In this document: in pieces, positions 29,726 to 42,305 of the stretch
How positions within the stretch are numbered: the stretch's first letter is position 1
Layout of the letters: each line of letters opens with the position of its first letter
Source of the DNA: Providencia sp.
GTDB lineage: Bacteria > Pseudomonadota > Gammaproteobacteria > Enterobacterales > Enterobacteriaceae
Assembly (NCBI RefSeq): GCF_003533305.1
Contig: NZ_DOEH01000009.1
Span: 1-64,000, forward strand
Length of the DNA stretch: 64,000 bases
Direction: 5' to 3'
Program-made: the position numbers and the translations under genes
The notes under the pieces: generated by a model
What the model saw: the letters and a program-made list of their open reading frames with translations, nothing else
Told to the model about the DNA's origin: nothing
Databases searched by the model: none

Positions 29726-30667
29726 ATGAATATTTTATTTTACCACCCATTTTTTGATGCGAAGCAATGGATTGAGGGGATGCGAGTAAGATTACCGCAA
29801 GCCAATATTCGTCAGTGGGAAAAAGGGGATAACCAACATGCTGATTACGCGATGGTTTGGTTGCCACCATATGAGTGTTTAGCCGGTAGAAAAGATCTGA
29901 AGGGTATTTTTGCATTAGGTGCCGGTGTTGACGCAATCTTAAAACAAGAACAAGACAATCCAGGAACTTTACCCGCAGGTGTTCCACTGATGCGCCTTGA
30001 AGATACCGGTATGGCCATTCAAATGGAAGAATATGCAATGGCTAAAGTATTATCTTATTTTCGTCGAATGGATGAGTATCGCCAACTACAATCTCAGCGT
30101 CAGTGGAAACCATTACCCGCTTACCAACACGAAGAATTTGTGGTGGGAATTATGGGGGCAGGAGCACTAGGGCAAGCTGTGGCTAAGCGTTTAATTAGTT
30201 TTGGTTTTCATGTTAGAACTTGGAGTCGCTCTGAAAAGCACATTGATAATGTGAAAAGTTATTATGGTAAAGACCAACTACCGAGTTTTCTTTCTGGTAC
30301 GCGAGTGATTATTAACTTGTTACCGAGCACTCCAGAGACGGTGGGTATCTTGAATCAGCAACTGTTCAGCCAGTTACAGCCAAATTCGTATATCATCAAT
30401 CTTGCTCGAGGCGCTCATCTTATTGAACAAGATTTGTTATCCGCTCTTGAAATAGGGCAAGTGGCTGGAGCCTCTCTTGATGTTTTTGCTAATGAACCTT
30501 TGTCACAAATGCATCCATTTTGGACCCATCCACGTATCGCGATAACTCCTCATGTTGCAGCGTTTACTAAACCATTAGAAGCGATGGATATGATAGCGAG
30601 TAATATTAAACGTATCGAAGCAGGGCAAACGCCTGAAGGTATCGTTGATTTAATTCGAGGATACTAA
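29726..30667 (+). CDS. ghrA: Glyoxylate/hydroxypyruvate reductase A
   Basis: NADPH-dependent D-2-hydroxyacid dehydrogenase reducing glyoxylate and hydroxypyruvate. The 313 residues align with E. coli GhrA: FALGAGVDAIL, the nucleotide loop GIMGAGALGQAVAKRL at about 141-156, INLLPSTPETVGI, catalytic Arg in NLARGAHLIEQD and His in ITPHVAAFT. GAGGAG precedes the ATG. The tRNA-Ser/ghrA/ycdY neighbourhood is the E. coli one, lacking ycdX. Confidence 0.95.
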   Translation: MNILFYHPFFDAKQWIEGMRVRLPQANIRQWEKGDNQHADYAMVWLPPYECLAGRKDLKGIFALGAGVDAILKQEQDNPGTLPAGVPLMRLEDTGMAIQMEEYAMAKVLSYFRRMDEYRQLQSQRQWKPLPAYQHEEFVVGIMGAGALGQAVAKRLISFGFHVRTWSRSEKHIDNVKSYYGKDQLPSFLSGTRVIINLLPSTPETVGILNQQLFSQLQPNSYIINLARGAHLIEQDLLSALEIGQVAGASLDVFANEPLSQMHPFWTHPRIAITPHVAAFTKPLEAMDMIASNIKRIEAGQTPEGIVDLIRGY

Positions 30668-30682
30668 TATCCCATTATGTTT

Positions 30683-30715
30683 CACGTTGTAGCGCTGTTC
30701 ACTAGCTGCAACGTG
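30683..30715 (+). repeat. Stem-loop after ghrA
   Basis: CACGTTG-T-AGC (30683-30693) pairs with GCT-G-CAACGTG (30705-30715), a near-perfect 11-bp stem. It stands ahead of the ghrA terminator and lacks its own T-run. Confidence 0.6.
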
Positions 30716-30723
30716 AGCGCTTT

Positions 30724-30753
30724 AAGCGTAAAGCCAAATCTTTACGCTTTTTT
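30724..30753 (+). terminator. Rho-independent terminator of ghrA
   Basis: AAGCGTAAAG and CTTTACGCTT form a 10-bp stem with a 6-base loop, followed by T. Confidence 0.9.
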
Positions 30754-30875
30754 AATCACCCCCCTGTCTTAATCTTAGGTTATGGGTGGTTTAGCCGACT
30801 TTTAAGGTATACTAATTTTAAAGCGTAATCATTTTAGCGAAGTGATTACATAGTAACCGAAAAAGGAACCGGTAA

Positions 30876-31421
30876 ATGAATGAATTCTCAATTGTCTGTC
30901 GTATCTTAGGCACACTGTTTCAACGCTCACCAGACGATGTGCTGGTAAAACCATTACTCGATTTAATTGCACAAGACAAACTAAAGGCGTCTTGGCCAAT
31001 TGAACAAGATGAGCTTTGGGCGAGAATGGCAACATCTGTTGATATCAATGCGATTACCAAGGACTATCAAGGAATGTTTGGTGGCACTGAGCCTGCGGTA
31101 TCTATGCGTGCTAATGATTATGATGCTGAAATTACTGAGCCTGAAATTCGTGAATTTTTGACATTAAGAGCTATGCCATTAACCGATTCTCATACAGATT
31201 CATTCGGTGCTTTACTTCTTGCGGCATCTTGGCTTGAAGATCAAGCAGCAGAAGATGAAACTGCGGCGCAAGAAGAGTTGTTTGATAGTTATATTTTGAG
31301 TTGGAGTGGGACATTTTTAGGTAAAGTTGAAGCGCATGCTACAACTGTTTTTTATCGCACACTAGCTCAAATTGCCCGTGATGCCGTGATTGTATTACGT
31401 GATGAATTAGATTCAGAGTAA
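30876..31421 (+). CDS. ycdY: TorD-family chaperone YcdY
   Basis: All-helical TorD/DmsD-type protein of 181 residues resembling E. coli YcdY from MNEFSIVCRILG to the C-terminal GTFLGKVEAHATTVFYRTLAQIARDAV. In E. coli it is a redox-enzyme maturation-type chaperone thought to serve the phosphatase YcdX and to affect swarming. Neither ycdX nor ycdZ is next to it here, so it may act alone or on a distant partner. A terminator follows. Confidence 0.9.
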   Translation: MNEFSIVCRILGTLFQRSPDDVLVKPLLDLIAQDKLKASWPIEQDELWARMATSVDINAITKDYQGMFGGTEPAVSMRANDYDAEITEPEIREFLTLRAMPLTDSHTDSFGALLLAASWLEDQAAEDETAAQEELFDSYILSWSGTFLGKVEAHATTVFYRTLAQIARDAVIVLRDELDSE

Positions 31422-31520
31422 ATGAGAATAAGGATATTTTAAAATATTTTATTGGTAGACTCAGTTAATTGTGATGTAAAAAACGCCACTTAGCCTATTG
31501 CTACATTATTGTCTCACAAG

Positions 31521-31545
31521 CCCACATTCAAATTGTGGGTTTTTT
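31521..31545 (+). terminator. Rho-independent terminator of ycdY
   Basis: CCCACA and TGTGGG flank a 7-base loop and are followed by six T, about 100 bases after the ycdY stop. Confidence 0.85.
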
Positions 31546-31607
31546 GTTGCAACAAATCGAATCAGGGAGTACTTTGCAACTATCTATCTTATAAATATTA
31601 ATGAATT

Positions 31608-32006
31608 ATGGTTACTCGGATTTTATATTTACTTTGCATAGCATTGATGGTTTTGTTTGCATTTGTATTGGGTATGTCAGTTAATTTAAATTTTAAACCC
31701 AGTGTTATTGATGGCGCAAAGTTAGCGGTATCTAACTTTATGTATTTGCCTCAAGCATCTGAATTTAGAGAAGTTAAATTATATGTATCCAGAACTAAGA
31801 CAGTTCACAAAGAGGTGGGTAATGTTTGTGGTGAGGTATATGCATTTAAAAATGACGTACCTTATAAGTACAAAAGATTTATTGTTCAAGCCGCTAAGGA
31901 CAACAAAGGCAACTATATATACTCATTTCCACTTTTTGACTTCGAGGGTGAGATGATATCGGAAGAAGAGTTCCAAAAAATATGGGAACAACGCTGTGCT
32001 GAATAA
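31608..32006 (+). CDS. Membrane-anchored small protein of unknown function
   Basis: 132 residues that I cannot assign. An N-terminal hydrophobic anchor (about 5-26) precedes a soluble domain with PQASEFREVKLYV, NVCGEVYAFK, YKYKRFIVQ and a C-terminal WEQRCAE. The spacing of SxFRxV, VCGEV and YKxFI resembles small exported proteins of many gammaproteobacteria with a VCGxVNxKN...GYKxFI pattern; the two Cys may form a disulfide. The ribosome binding site is poor. It has its own hairpin terminator, so it stands alone between ycdY and yceB. Confidence 0.75.
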   Translation: MVTRILYLLCIALMVLFAFVLGMSVNLNFKPSVIDGAKLAVSNFMYLPQASEFREVKLYVSRTKTVHKEVGNVCGEVYAFKNDVPYKYKRFIVQAAKDNKGNYIYSFPLFDFEGEMISEEEFQKIWEQRCAE

Positions 32007-32115
32007 ATTATAAAGCTGGAGCCAGTACTTTTAACCGATTGAGTATCCTATTATTGTTTTTCTCTTTTTATCGTTTAATTATTCAAAATTGATAAATAAT
32101 TTTAATTAAATAAAG

Positions 32116-32141
32116 AAGGCAACAAGTTTGTTTGTTGCCTT
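32116..32141. terminator. Terminator between convergent genes
   Basis: AAGGCAACAA (32116-32125) and TTGTTGCCTT (32132-32141) form a perfect 10-bp stem, loop GTTTGT. A- and T-rich flanks allow use in either direction, between the 132-residue gene and yceB. Confidence 0.7.
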
Positions 32142-32178
32142 AAATGCTTTTATCAATCAAATTAATTCATGGTCTGAG

Positions 32179-32739
32179 TTAATCAACTAATGGGATTATT
32201 AATTTTCCCGGCTTTATCTCAAGCCCTTTGGCTAATTTTTTTGCTGTTGCCTCAGCGGCACCATTATTAGCATCTAATACATAAACTGGTTGAGTTTCAA
32301 AGAAAGTTTCAAGAGAGCTATTTAAGTAAGGAATAATGGCAGAAATTGCGGTATCCATATTTTCAGGGATCACTTTATATTTACTGATATTTAGTTCTTT
32401 TAAATAAATAGAGCCTGTTTTTGCATCAAAAATAGGGCGAGCGGTTAATGTTAACTCAATTTTGGCGTCAGCTTTACCAATTAATGAATCCAGCTTTACA
32501 GTAGCTTCCCCCGTTAAAGCAACTTTACCTGGTTCACTACGACCAATTTCGGATTTTAAATTTGCGAGTTGTATATCTGCATCTGCAAAGCCTGAAATAC
32601 CGACTTTATGCTCATATTTAACTTTATTGGCTAGGTAGTTATTAATTTGTGATTCATTGATACTAAATTCTGATAATTGGCTACAACCTGCGAGGAGGGC
32701 AACGAGCCCCAATATGGTCGCTAATAAAAACTTTTTCAT
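32179..32739 (-). CDS. yceB: DUF1439 lipoprotein YceB
   Basis: 186-residue envelope lipoprotein: signal peptide with lipobox LLAGC, then a DUF1439 domain (FSINESQINNYLANKV, LTGEATVKLDSLIGKADAKI, FETQPVYVLD). The function is unknown; the fold family is a lipid-binding-like one, also seen in E. coli YceB. It lies 38 bases after mdtH on the same strand, as a likely operon. Confidence 0.92.
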   Translation of the reverse strand: MKKFLLATILGLVALLAGCSQLSEFSINESQINNYLANKVKYEHKVGISGFADADIQLANLKSEIGRSEPGKVALTGEATVKLDSLIGKADAKIELTLTARPIFDAKTGSIYLKELNISKYKVIPENMDTAISAIIPYLNSSLETFFETQPVYVLDANNGAAEATAKKLAKGLEIKPGKLIIPLVD

Positions 32740-32777
32740 AAAGACTCCTTAGACAGTAATTCTGCTAGTTTAGCTTA

Positions 32778-33983
32778 TTACTGTCCACTCAACATGGCTG
32801 TTTCTATTTTTTTGCGATTAAATTGCTTATGCAACGCCCATAAAGTAATAAAACCGATAATACCGAGTAGGAACCAAGGCAATTGTGGTACTCCCCATTG
32901 ATGCCCAATATCATACATCCAGCCACCGCCGGTATAACCTACGGCGCCACCAAGGGCGAGTCCTAGGCGACTAAAGCCCATGTAGCTTCCTCGAGCTCTA
33001 GGATTTGCCAAAGAGGCGCTCAGTGTTTCACGTGCAGGGTCAGCAGTTACCGTTCCCAAATAAAATAAACAAATCAGGCCGAATAAGGTATTCAATGAAG
33101 TGGTCATTCCAATGGGGAACATGCTTAGGCTCATTAGAAATAGCCCTGCCATCAAACGCTGTTCTAAGCGAAAATGTTTTTCGCTCCAACGCGCAATAGG
33201 ATAAAGCAGTGTTAATGAAATAGCGGCTTCAATCGCATACATCCATTTAACGGCCGTTGGCGTTCCTGCAAGTTCGTTAACGACAATAGGAAACATCAAC
33301 ATCACTTGCACCGAAAGCATAAAGTAACCCGCTAATGTTACGACATAGGTGACAAAGCGTTTATCTTTAAGAACGCGGCCCATGCCTTCTTTTATCGGGG
33401 TTCTGACTGTTGAAATACGATAAGCAGGTAGCAACCATGCATTACAAATTGCGGCGATGATAAAGACAGCAGCACCAGCCCAACAAACATAGTGGAAGTC
33501 ATACTGTAATAGCCAACTACCAATTAATGCACCAATGACAGCGCCTGCGCTATCTTGCATTAACAGTAATGAATAGAAACGACCCCGTTCATAAGGTCGC
33601 GTTAATTTAATGACCAGCGCAGTCCTTGGTGGATCGAACAAGGTACCACCGAGGGCAGAAAGCACGCAGGATAGCCATAAAACCCAAGGGTCATGAGCGA
33701 CGGCCATGACTGCGAAACCGCTAGCTCGCAGTAGCATACCAATAACAATCATTGGTTTAGCACCAAAACGGTCGGCGATAGCACCCCCGAAAATACCCAA
33801 TCCTTGTTGAACAAATTGTCTCAGCCCCAAAGCGAAACCAACAACAACCGCAGCCCAACCAAGTTGATCAACAAAGCGAATTGAGATTAAAGGAAACACC
33901 ACAAAAAAGCCTAGTACAACTAACATGTTGTCTAGTAATAAAAAATATTTACCCAGGCTTCTTGCCCGTGACACCTGCGCCAT
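32778..33983 (-). CDS. mdtH: MFS multidrug exporter MdtH
   Basis: 12-segment major facilitator of 401 residues close to E. coli MdtH, which gives resistance to fluoroquinolones when overproduced. Motif [15 protein letters not shown], the [22 protein letters not shown] region and [17 protein letters not shown] are characteristic. The order mdtH-yceB and divergence from rimJ are as in E. coli. Confidence 0.95.
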   Translation of the reverse strand: MAQVSRARSLGKYFLLLDNMLVVLGFFVVFPLISIRFVDQLGWAAVVVGFALGLRQFVQQGLGIFGGAIADRFGAKPMIVIGMLLRASGFAVMAVAHDPWVLWLSCVLSALGGTLFDPPRTALVIKLTRPYERGRFYSLLLMQDSAGAVIGALIGSWLLQYDFHYVCWAGAAVFIIAAICNAWLLPAYRISTVRTPIKEGMGRVLKDKRFVTYVVTLAGYFMLSVQVMLMFPIVVNELAGTPTAVKWMYAIEAAISLTLLYPIARWSEKHFRLEQRLMAGLFLMSLSMFPIGMTTSLNTLFGLICLFYLGTVTADPARETLSASLANPRARGSYMGFSRLGLALGGAVGYTGGGWMYDIGHQWGVPQLPWFLLGIIGFITLWALHKQFNRKKIETAMLSGQ

Positions 33984-34168
33984 GACACACCATTAGAAAA
34001 ATAGCAAAGAGGGAAGGATTCTTAATGTTTCTTATTAATAATATCAGTAGAATATAGAAAGTCAGATGATATTTTTTTATCGATGTAGCAAGGCAGGATT
34101 GATGATTTATTTTTATCGTTGAATATCGCTGTTTGTTTTATAATTAAAAAATTAATTAAGGGACTACG

Positions 34169-34756
34169 ATGTTTGGTTATCGGTCAAATGAACCCAAAGT
34201 GCGTCTTATTACTGAAAGGATGATCGTTCGTTTAGCATATGAGCGTGATAATTATCGGTTAGCTGACTATTACAGCTTAAATAAAGACTTTTTAACGCCG
34301 TGGGAACCTATTCGTGATAATTCACATTTTCAACCAGCGGGTTGGAATAATCGATTACATGTTATGAGTGAAATGCATCGTCAAGGCAGTGCCTTTCACT
34401 TTTTGTTGCTAGATAACGATGAAAATGAAGTTATCGGCGTGGCTAATTTTAGCAATGTGTTGCGCGGCGCATTTCATGCTTGTTATTTGGGTTATTCACT
34501 TGGTGAAAAGTGGCAGGGACAAGGTTTGATGCATGAAGGATTAATACAAGCAATTCAATATATGCAAAAGCATCAGGGGATGCATCGTATCATGGCGAAT
34601 TATATGCCACATAATTCACGCAGCGGTAATTTGTTAACCCGCCTTGGTTTTGAGCGCGAAGGATATGCTAGACAATATCTGCAAATAAACGGCGAGTGGC
34701 GTGATCATGTGTTAACTGCGTTAACCGATGATACTTGGAAACAACCTAAATCCTAG
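34169..34756 (+). CDS. rimJ: Ribosomal protein S5 alanine N-acetyltransferase RimJ
   Basis: GNAT-family enzyme acetylating the N-terminal alanine of S5. The 195 residues match Rim[14 protein letters not shown], the acceptor region [17 protein letters not shown] with the acetyl-CoA loop [18 protein letters not shown] and [12 protein letters not shown]. It is divergent from mdtH and followed 92 bases later by murJ. Confidence 0.96.
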   Translation: MFGYRSNEPKVRLITERMIVRLAYERDNYRLADYYSLNKDFLTPWEPIRDNSHFQPAGWNNRLHVMSEMHRQGSAFHFLLLDNDENEVIGVANFSNVLRGAFHACYLGYSLGEKWQGQGLMHEGLIQAIQYMQKHQGMHRIMANYMPHNSRSGNLLTRLGFEREGYARQYLQINGEWRDHVLTALTDDTWKQPKS

Positions 34757-34847
34757 ACTTATAAACGCTTAATTTACCTTTCAATCGTAGTCAGTCGTGT
34801 CATGGGCTGTTAAACTGGCACGATTGTTTTCTTTTAGTCTATCTATC

Positions 34848-36386
34848 ATGAATTTATTAAAATCGCTGGCGGCAGTAAGCTCCATGACCATGATGTCTCG
34901 TGTGCTTGGGTTTATCCGTGATGCTATTATTGCTCGAGTATTTGGTGCAGGAGCGGCGGCAGATGCTTTCTTTGTCGCATTTAAGTTACCTAATCTATTA
35001 CGTCGAATCTTTGCTGAGGGCGCATTTTCTCAGGCTTTTGTACCCATACTTGCTGAATATAAAAATCAACAAGGTGAAGAGGCAACTCGAACCTTTGTGG
35101 CTTATATCGCGGGAATGCTAACGCTTGCGCTAGCGATTGTTACTGTTATCGGAATGATTGCCGCTCCGTGGATAATTTATATTACGGCGCCAGGCTTTAC
35201 GGATGACGCTAACAAATTTGCATTAACAACTGATTTATTACGTGTCACTTTTCCTTATATTTTCTTAATTTCGTTGGCCTCCCTTGCTGGCGCAATTCTT
35301 AATACATGGAATCGGTTTTCTGTTCCTGCTTTTGCTCCGACATTGCTCAATGTTAGTATGATTTTCTTTGCGGCTTTTGCCGCGCCGTATTTTGATCCTC
35401 CGATTATGTCATTGGCTTGGGCGGTATTAGTCGGTGGCGTATTGCAGCTAGTCTATCAACTTCCACATCTAAAAAAGATCAGTATGCTCGTATTACCGCG
35501 TCTCTCTTTTCGCGATAGTGGTGTTTGGCGAGTAATGAAAATGATGGGCCCCGCAATTATAGGGGTGTCAGTTGCGCAAATTTCACTGATTATTAATACT
35601 ATTTTTGCTTCTTTCTTACAGTCAGGCTCTGTTTCTTGGATGTATTATGCAGATAGATTGATGGAGTTGCCTTCGGGGGTGCTTGGTGTGGCACTTGGCA
35701 CCATTTTACTACCTTCTCTTGCAAAAAGTTTTACGAGTGGTAATCAACAGGAATATCGCCATTTGATGGATTGGGGTCTACGTTTATGCTTACTTTTAGC
35801 CTTGCCTTGCGCAGTAGGCCTTGCTGTATTATCTGAAGCATTAACGGTTTCGTTATTCCAATATGGTAATTTTACGGCTCATGATTCGCTTATGACCCAA
35901 TATGCTTTAATGGCCTACTGTGTCGGCCTTACCGGTATGATTTTGGTAAAAATATTAGCCCCCGGTTTTTATTCACGTCAGAATATTAGAACACCGGTTA
36001 AAATTGCGATAGTTACACTCATCTTAACGCAGTTAATGAACTTAGCATTCATTGGGCCGATGCAACATGCTGGTCTTGCACTTTCCATTGGTATTGCAGC
36101 CTGTTTTAATGCAGGAGTACTGTATTGGCAGCTGCGTAAACAAGATATTTTCCAACCATTGGCTGGATGGCGTGGTTTTATTTTTAAATTACTGATTGCG
36201 GTTGTTGTGATGACTGGAGTGCTATTTGCTGTATTGCATTTTATGCCACAGTGGCAAGAGGGCAATATGTTAATGCGAATGTTACGTTTGATGGGCGTCG
36301 TAGTTGTTGGTGCTGGCAGCTATTTTGTGGCGTTGTATGCACTTGGTTTTCGTCCTCGTGATTTCAAGAAACACAGTATTGCGTAA
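34848..36386 (+). CDS. murJ: Lipid II flippase MurJ
   Basis: Essential inner-membrane MOP-superfamily flippase that moves lipid II across the membrane for peptidoglycan synthesis. 512 residues, 14 membrane segments; [22 protein letters not shown] and [17 protein letters not shown] show the MurJ N-terminus with the conserved central-cavity Arg residues. I placed the start at ATG 34848, which matches the E. coli N-terminus; the in-frame GTG at 34797 would add 17 residues with no known counterpart. No good Shine-Dalgarno is visible at either. Confidence 0.94.
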   Translation: MNLLKSLAAVSSMTMMSRVLGFIRDAIIARVFGAGAAADAFFVAFKLPNLLRRIFAEGAFSQAFVPILAEYKNQQGEEATRTFVAYIAGMLTLALAIVTVIGMIAAPWIIYITAPGFTDDANKFALTTDLLRVTFPYIFLISLASLAGAILNTWNRFSVPAFAPTLLNVSMIFFAAFAAPYFDPPIMSLAWAVLVGGVLQLVYQLPHLKKISMLVLPRLSFRDSGVWRVMKMMGPAIIGVSVAQISLIINTIFASFLQSGSVSWMYYADRLMELPSGVLGVALGTILLPSLAKSFTSGNQQEYRHLMDWGLRLCLLLALPCAVGLAVLSEALTVSLFQYGNFTAHDSLMTQYALMAYCVGLTGMILVKILAPGFYSRQNIRTPVKIAIVTLILTQLMNLAFIGPMQHAGLALSIGIAACFNAGVLYWQLRKQDIFQPLAGWRGFIFKLLIAVVVMTGVLFAVLHFMPQWQEGNMLMRMLRLMGVVVVGAGSYFVALYALGFRPRDFKKHSIA

Positions 36387-36423
36387 TCAATATTTTTAAA
36401 ATACAAATAGCTTTGTGAACATT

Positions 36424-36458
36424 CAGCCCAGCTAACAACTAGTTGGGCTGATTTTTTT
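36424..36458 (+). terminator. Rho-independent terminator of murJ
   Basis: CAGCCCA (36424-36430) pairs with TGGGCTG (36444-36450), followed by ATTTTTTT. Confidence 0.88.
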
Positions 36459-36493
36459 AATTATAATGAGCATTATCAAGACTGAACAGATAA

Positions 36494-36523
36494 AATAATA
36501 GCCCACCAGAGTGAGCTATTATT
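36494..36523 (-). terminator. Terminator of argS
   Basis: AATAATAGC (36494-36502) pairs with GCTATTATT (36515-36523), and further pairing is possible inside. On the minus strand it is followed by TTTTATC, 45 bases after the argS stop. Confidence 0.75.
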
Positions 36524-36568
36524 GGAAATTGCAAGCTTATAACTTACAGGCTGATAGCCAATAAGAAA

Positions 36569-38299
36569 TTACATTCTTTCTACGGTTTCAATACCTAAAG
36601 TATCAAGGCCTGTTTTTAATGTTTTTTGTGTTAGGGCTGCTAATTTTAAACGACTTTGGCGTTGCGCTTCGCTTTCAGCAGAAAGGATAGGGCAATGTTC
36701 ATAGAAGCTTGAGAATAGACCCGCAAGGTCATACAGATAAGCACACATCACATGTGGTGTGCCTTCACGAGCAACCGTTAGAATTGTTTCTTCAAATTGC
36801 ATTAAACGTGTTGCTAGCGCCATTTCACGAGGGTCTTGTAGCACGATTGGTAAGGTTAAATCGGTTTCAGTCACATCGGCTTTTTTGAAGATAGAGGCAA
36901 CACGGGTATAGGCATATTGCATATATGGCGCTGTATTACCTTCAAACGCTAACATATTGTCCCAATCAAAAATGTAATCAGTGGTACGATTTTTTGAAAG
37001 ATCCGCATATTTGACTGCACCAATACCAACTACATTCGCAACGTTGAGCAGTTCATCCTCATCCATATCTGGATTTTTTGAACGGATCAAGGTTTGAGCA
37101 CGTTCAATCGCTTCATCTAATAAGTCTGTAAGACGTACAGTACCACCTGAACGGGTTTTGAATGGCTTACCATCCTTGCCTAGCATCATACCGAACATGT
37201 GGTGTTCAAGCGCCATAGACTCAGGAATATAACCTGCTTTACGTACGATAGTCCAAGCTTGCATTAAATGCTGATGTTGGCGTGAGTCAATATAATATAG
37301 AGAACGATCCGCATGTAACGTTTCATAGCGGTATTTCGCACAAGCAATATCGGTTGTGGTATATAAGAAGCCACCATCTTTTTTCTGGACGATAACGCCC
37401 ATTGGTTCGCCTTCTTTATTTTTGAATTCGTCAAGAAAGACAACCGTTGCGCCTTCGCTTTCAACTGCTAAGCCTTTTGCTTTTAAATCAGCAACAATTT
37501 CTGGCAACATACTGTTATACAAACTTTCACCCATCACATCATCTTCGGTTAAGGTGACATTTAAGCGCTGATAAGTTTGTTGGTTTTGTTGCATTGTGAT
37601 ATCAACCAGTTTACGCCACATTTTACGGCAGTATTCATCACCTGATTGTAATTTAACGACGTAACTACGCGCTCGTAGGGCAAACACTTCATCGTCGTCA
37701 TAGTGCTTTTTAGCTTCACGATAAAATTCTTCAAGATCAGACAATGCCATGTCACTGGCATCTTCATTTTGTACTTTTTCTAGATAAGCAATTAGCATAC
37801 CAAATTGCGTACCCCAGTCACCGACGTGATTGGCACGAATAACTTTGTGGCCAATAAATTCTTGAGTACGTGCAGCAGCATCACCAATAATGGTTGAACG
37901 CAGATGACCAACGTGCATTTGCTTGGCAACGTTTGGCGCAGAATAGTCAATAACGATAGTTTCTTGTTTTACAGGCGCTAAACCTAATCGCTCACTCACG
38001 AGTGCTTTTTCGGCACAATTTGCAATCCAGCCCGATTCAAGAAAGATATTGATAAAACCTGGGCCGGCGATTTCAACTTTAGTCGCAATACCTTCAAGAT
38101 CTAAATGGCTGACAATTTGTTCGGCCAATTGTCTTGGCGGCATACCCATTTTTTTAGCTGCGCCCATAACACCATTAGCTTGATAGTCACCAAATTGTGA
38201 CTTGGCAGATTGACGAACAATTGCCTCGCTGCCTTCTGGAGCACCCGCTGCTAGCATTGCAGCATAAATTTTATCTGAAAGAATGGCCTGAATATTCAC
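36569..38299 (-). CDS. argS: Arginyl-tRNA synthetase
   Basis: Class I synthetase of 576 residues charging tRNA-Arg. The HIGH motif is HVGH in [15 protein letters not shown] at about 130; there is no canonical KMSKS, as in E. coli ArgRS, the equivalent loop being [13 protein letters not shown]. The C-terminal DALR anticodon domain ends in [13 protein letters not shown]. It is divergent from yecM, the E. coli arrangement. Confidence 0.98.
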   Translation of the reverse strand: MNIQAILSDKIYAAMLAAGAPEGSEAIVRQSAKSQFGDYQANGVMGAAKKMGMPPRQLAEQIVSHLDLEGIATKVEIAGPGFINIFLESGWIANCAEKALVSERLGLAPVKQETIVIDYSAPNVAKQMHVGHLRSTIIGDAAARTQEFIGHKVIRANHVGDWGTQFGMLIAYLEKVQNEDASDMALSDLEEFYREAKKHYDDDEVFALRARSYVVKLQSGDEYCRKMWRKLVDITMQQNQQTYQRLNVTLTEDDVMGESLYNSMLPEIVADLKAKGLAVESEGATVVFLDEFKNKEGEPMGVIVQKKDGGFLYTTTDIACAKYRYETLHADRSLYYIDSRQHQHLMQAWTIVRKAGYIPESMALEHHMFGMMLGKDGKPFKTRSGGTVRLTDLLDEAIERAQTLIRSKNPDMDEDELLNVANVVGIGAVKYADLSKNRTTDYIFDWDNMLAFEGNTAPYMQYAYTRVASIFKKADVTETDLTLPIVLQDPREMALATRLMQFEETILTVAREGTPHVMCAYLYDLAGLFSSFYEHCPILSAESEAQRQSRLKLAALTQKTLKTGLDTLGIETVERM

Positions 38300-38499
38300 C
38301 GAATTACCTTAAATAACGAACATAGTTACCGTATTGTGCCATCACAAGCGCGGAACTAAAAGGTGGAAGAGAAAAATCGGCAGATTTTATACCATATTTT
38401 AGGGGGGGCGTGCTACAGTCTGCGCGTTTGTTTATCTTTTATTATTATTGATTCGACTATTATTTAGATGTTGAGCCTTGTTGAAAAGAGTGTTTTTAA

Positions 38500-39054
38500 A
38501 TGATTGATTTATCTATTGTTCCTGAGTTAGATGATTTATGGGCTGATTTGCCTGTATTTGAGCAGAAACTACAATTGATGGCAACAGAGCTTCAAATTTC
38601 TCTAACTGATTATCACATTGACCATATTTCAGTTCGTTGCCACCACCTTATAACTGCTAATCGTTGGCATGATGGGTTAATAAAATGTGCAAACTTACTA
38701 TCAGATAACCAAATTAATGGTCGATCTATCCGTTTGTATGAGCTCATTCAGCCAATTGTCGTCGCCGGACAAAATGTCTTTATTATTGAATTGCCTTTCC
38801 CTAAAGATAAAATTTATCCGCAAGAAAGTTGGGAACATATTGAAATGGTCGTTGATGTCGAACCTGATTTATTGATTAGTGTTGCCACAAATTTGTTACC
38901 TAATCCGCTACCCGAAGGTTTTAGTATGAAAGAGAGTCAGCCTAAAGGGCAGAGTGAAAGACTACCTAATCCCACATTAGCAGTGACAAATGGAATTATT
39001 ACCGTTAAATATCATCCTTTTTCGCTAAAAAAGATAATTGAAAGTGAAAAATAA
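38500..39054 (+). CDS. yecM: VOC-superfamily metal-binding protein YecM
   Basis: 184 residues resembling E. coli YecM, whose structure has the isomerase/dioxygenase VOC fold with a metal site; its reaction is unknown. Conserved parts are DYHIDHISVRCH (a metal His), FIIELPFPKDKIYP, SWEHIEMVVD and LPNPTLAVTNGIITVKYHP. Lies between argS and cutC as in E. coli. Confidence 0.92.
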   Translation: MIDLSIVPELDDLWADLPVFEQKLQLMATELQISLTDYHIDHISVRCHHLITANRWHDGLIKCANLLSDNQINGRSIRLYELIQPIVVAGQNVFIIELPFPKDKIYPQESWEHIEMVVDVEPDLLISVATNLLPNPLPEGFSMKESQPKGQSERLPNPTLAVTNGIITVKYHPFSLKKIIESEK

Positions 39055-39236
39055 GTGATGTAATTAACGTTATTGATAATTGCTCCCATAGAACTCCTCA
39101 TGGTGTGATATCTATCCGGTAACTGTTATCAATAAGTGGCATTATTAATCGTTGTGTTAACGAATAACATACTTACCCTAAGTTATTAATTAGGGCATTT
39201 AAAGCAATCGCTTTATTACCATTTTTGGAGGTGACC

Positions 39237-39998
39237 ATGGCAAAACTGGAAATTTGCTGTTTCGGAATCGAATGTGCTCAAGTGGCTCAAGAATATGGTG
39301 CTGATCGCATTGAACTATGCTCGGGTGCAGCTGATGGCGGATTAACGCCAAGCTATGGATATCTAAAACTGGCAAGAGAAAAAATTCATATTCCAGTTCA
39401 TCCAATTATTCGTCCTCGTGGTGGGGATTTTTGTTATGACATGAGTGAGTTTGATGTCATTCGTGAAGATTTAATTATGGTCAAAGAAATGGGATTCCCG
39501 GGTGCGGTAGTCGGTATCTTGGATAGAGAAGGGCGTATTAATCTAGACCGTATGCATGTATTAATGGAAATAGCACAAGGAATGAATATTACGTTCCATC
39601 GTGCTTTTGATATGTGTATCAATCCATTACTTGCTTTGGAACAGTTAAAAACGCTCGGGGTGGCGCGTATTTTAACTTCAGGTCAGCAGCAAAGTGCAGA
39701 GCTGGGCCTTCCTTTACTTAAAGAGCTACACGAAAAAAGTCTTGAAATTAATGGGCCTCAGATTATGGCGGGCGCTGGCGTGCGTTTAGCGAATTTAAGT
39801 AAGTTTATGGAAATTGGCCTTGCAGAAGTTCATAGTTCAGCAGGTAAAACCGTTCCCTCGAGTATGAGTTATCGTAAAGTGGGGGTGACCATGGCATCGA
39901 ATAGTGAAAGTGATGAGTTTACGCATTATTGTGTTGATGGCCCAACGGTTGAAGCAATGAAAGATTTTATTTCAATTACTGAAAAAGTTTCGGCATAA
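39237..39998 (+). CDS. cutC: CutC-family protein
   Basis: TIM-barrel protein of 253 residues matching Cut[54 protein letters not shown] and GAGVRLANL. It was named for copper homeostasis in E. coli, but that role is contested. ATG 39237 is chosen because GGAGGTGACC lies directly before it; an upstream GTG-type start would add only four residues. Confidence 0.93.
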   Translation: MAKLEICCFGIECAQVAQEYGADRIELCSGAADGGLTPSYGYLKLAREKIHIPVHPIIRPRGGDFCYDMSEFDVIREDLIMVKEMGFPGAVVGILDREGRINLDRMHVLMEIAQGMNITFHRAFDMCINPLLALEQLKTLGVARILTSGQQQSAELGLPLLKELHEKSLEINGPQIMAGAGVRLANLSKFMEIGLAEVHSSAGKTVPSSMSYRKVGVTMASNSESDEFTHYCVDGPTVEAMKDFISITEKVSA

Positions 39999-40015
39999 CG
40001 TTTTTAATGAAAATG

Positions 40016-40040
40016 AGGGAGGCAGATACCTCCCTTATTT

Positions 40041-40041
<1 letters not shown>
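40016..40041. terminator. Terminator between cutC and cmoB
   Basis: AGGGAGG (40016-40022) pairs with CCTCCCT (40029-40035), loop CAGATA. On the plus strand TATTTTTA follows; on the minus strand CATTTTC. Confidence 0.85.
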
Positions 40042-41779
<1,738 letters not shown>

Positions 41780-41857
41780 TTAATAAATAAAACGAAGGTA
41801 GTTGCGGATTGTAGCAGAAAGCTGCAAAACCTGAAAATCTATCAGTACACCGCAAAA

Positions 41858-41893
41858 ATGAAAATACGATAAAATTTTTCAAAAATATCGTAT
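41858..41893 (-). terminator. Terminator of yecN
   Basis: ATACGATA (41864-41871) and TATCGTAT (41886-41893) form a perfect stem. It is followed on the minus strand by TTTTCATTTTTG, 14 bases after the yecN stop. It lies upstream of cmoA. Confidence 0.7.
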
Positions 41894-41906
41894 GGAATGA
41901 GAAAAT

Positions 41907-42305
41907 CTAAAGTTCAAATGTGAATATTTGAATCCAAGGTAAATAGTAGGTATTGGCGATAACCATGAGTGTCATTGCAATATAGGTTGCGGCCATACCT
42001 GATCGACGGTAGGCGTAATCGTGATTTTTTAGTCCATAGGAATGCAATAACCGGCCTGCGACTAGAATAATGCCACAAAGATGGATCATCCATACTTGCG
42101 CACCATTCATCTCCATTAATAATAATAAAATTAATGAGATAGGAATATACTCAATTGCATTACCATGAACACGAATAGCCGTCTGCAATTCATAAAAACC
42201 GCCATCCCCATAAGCAACGCGGTACTGGCCTCGTAATTTCACGACATTTAAAGATAACCTAAGCAGCAGTAAGGCACCTAGTACAGCATATAAAGAGCTG
42301 ACCAT
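41907..42305 (-). CDS. yecN: MAPEG-family membrane protein YecN
   Basis: 132 residues, four hydrophobic segments, matching E. coli YecN (MVSSLYAVLGALLLLRLS, QYRVAYGDGG, LQTAIRVHGNAIEYIPI). MAPEG proteins include glutathione transferases and eicosanoid enzymes; a substrate for YecN is not known. It ends with its own hairpin terminator. Confidence 0.93.
   Translation of the reverse strand: MVSSLYAVLGALLLLRLSLNVVKLRGQYRVAYGDGGFYELQTAIRVHGNAIEYIPISLILLLLMEMNGAQVWMIHLCGIILVAGRLLHSYGLKNHDYAYRRSGMAATYIAMTLMVIANTYYLPWIQIFTFEL

Noticed and set aside
34797..34847. 17-residue N-terminal extension of MurJ from GTG 34797
   Set aside because: E. coli MurJ begins at the residue encoded by ATG 34848 and the extension has no counterpart or ribosome binding site.
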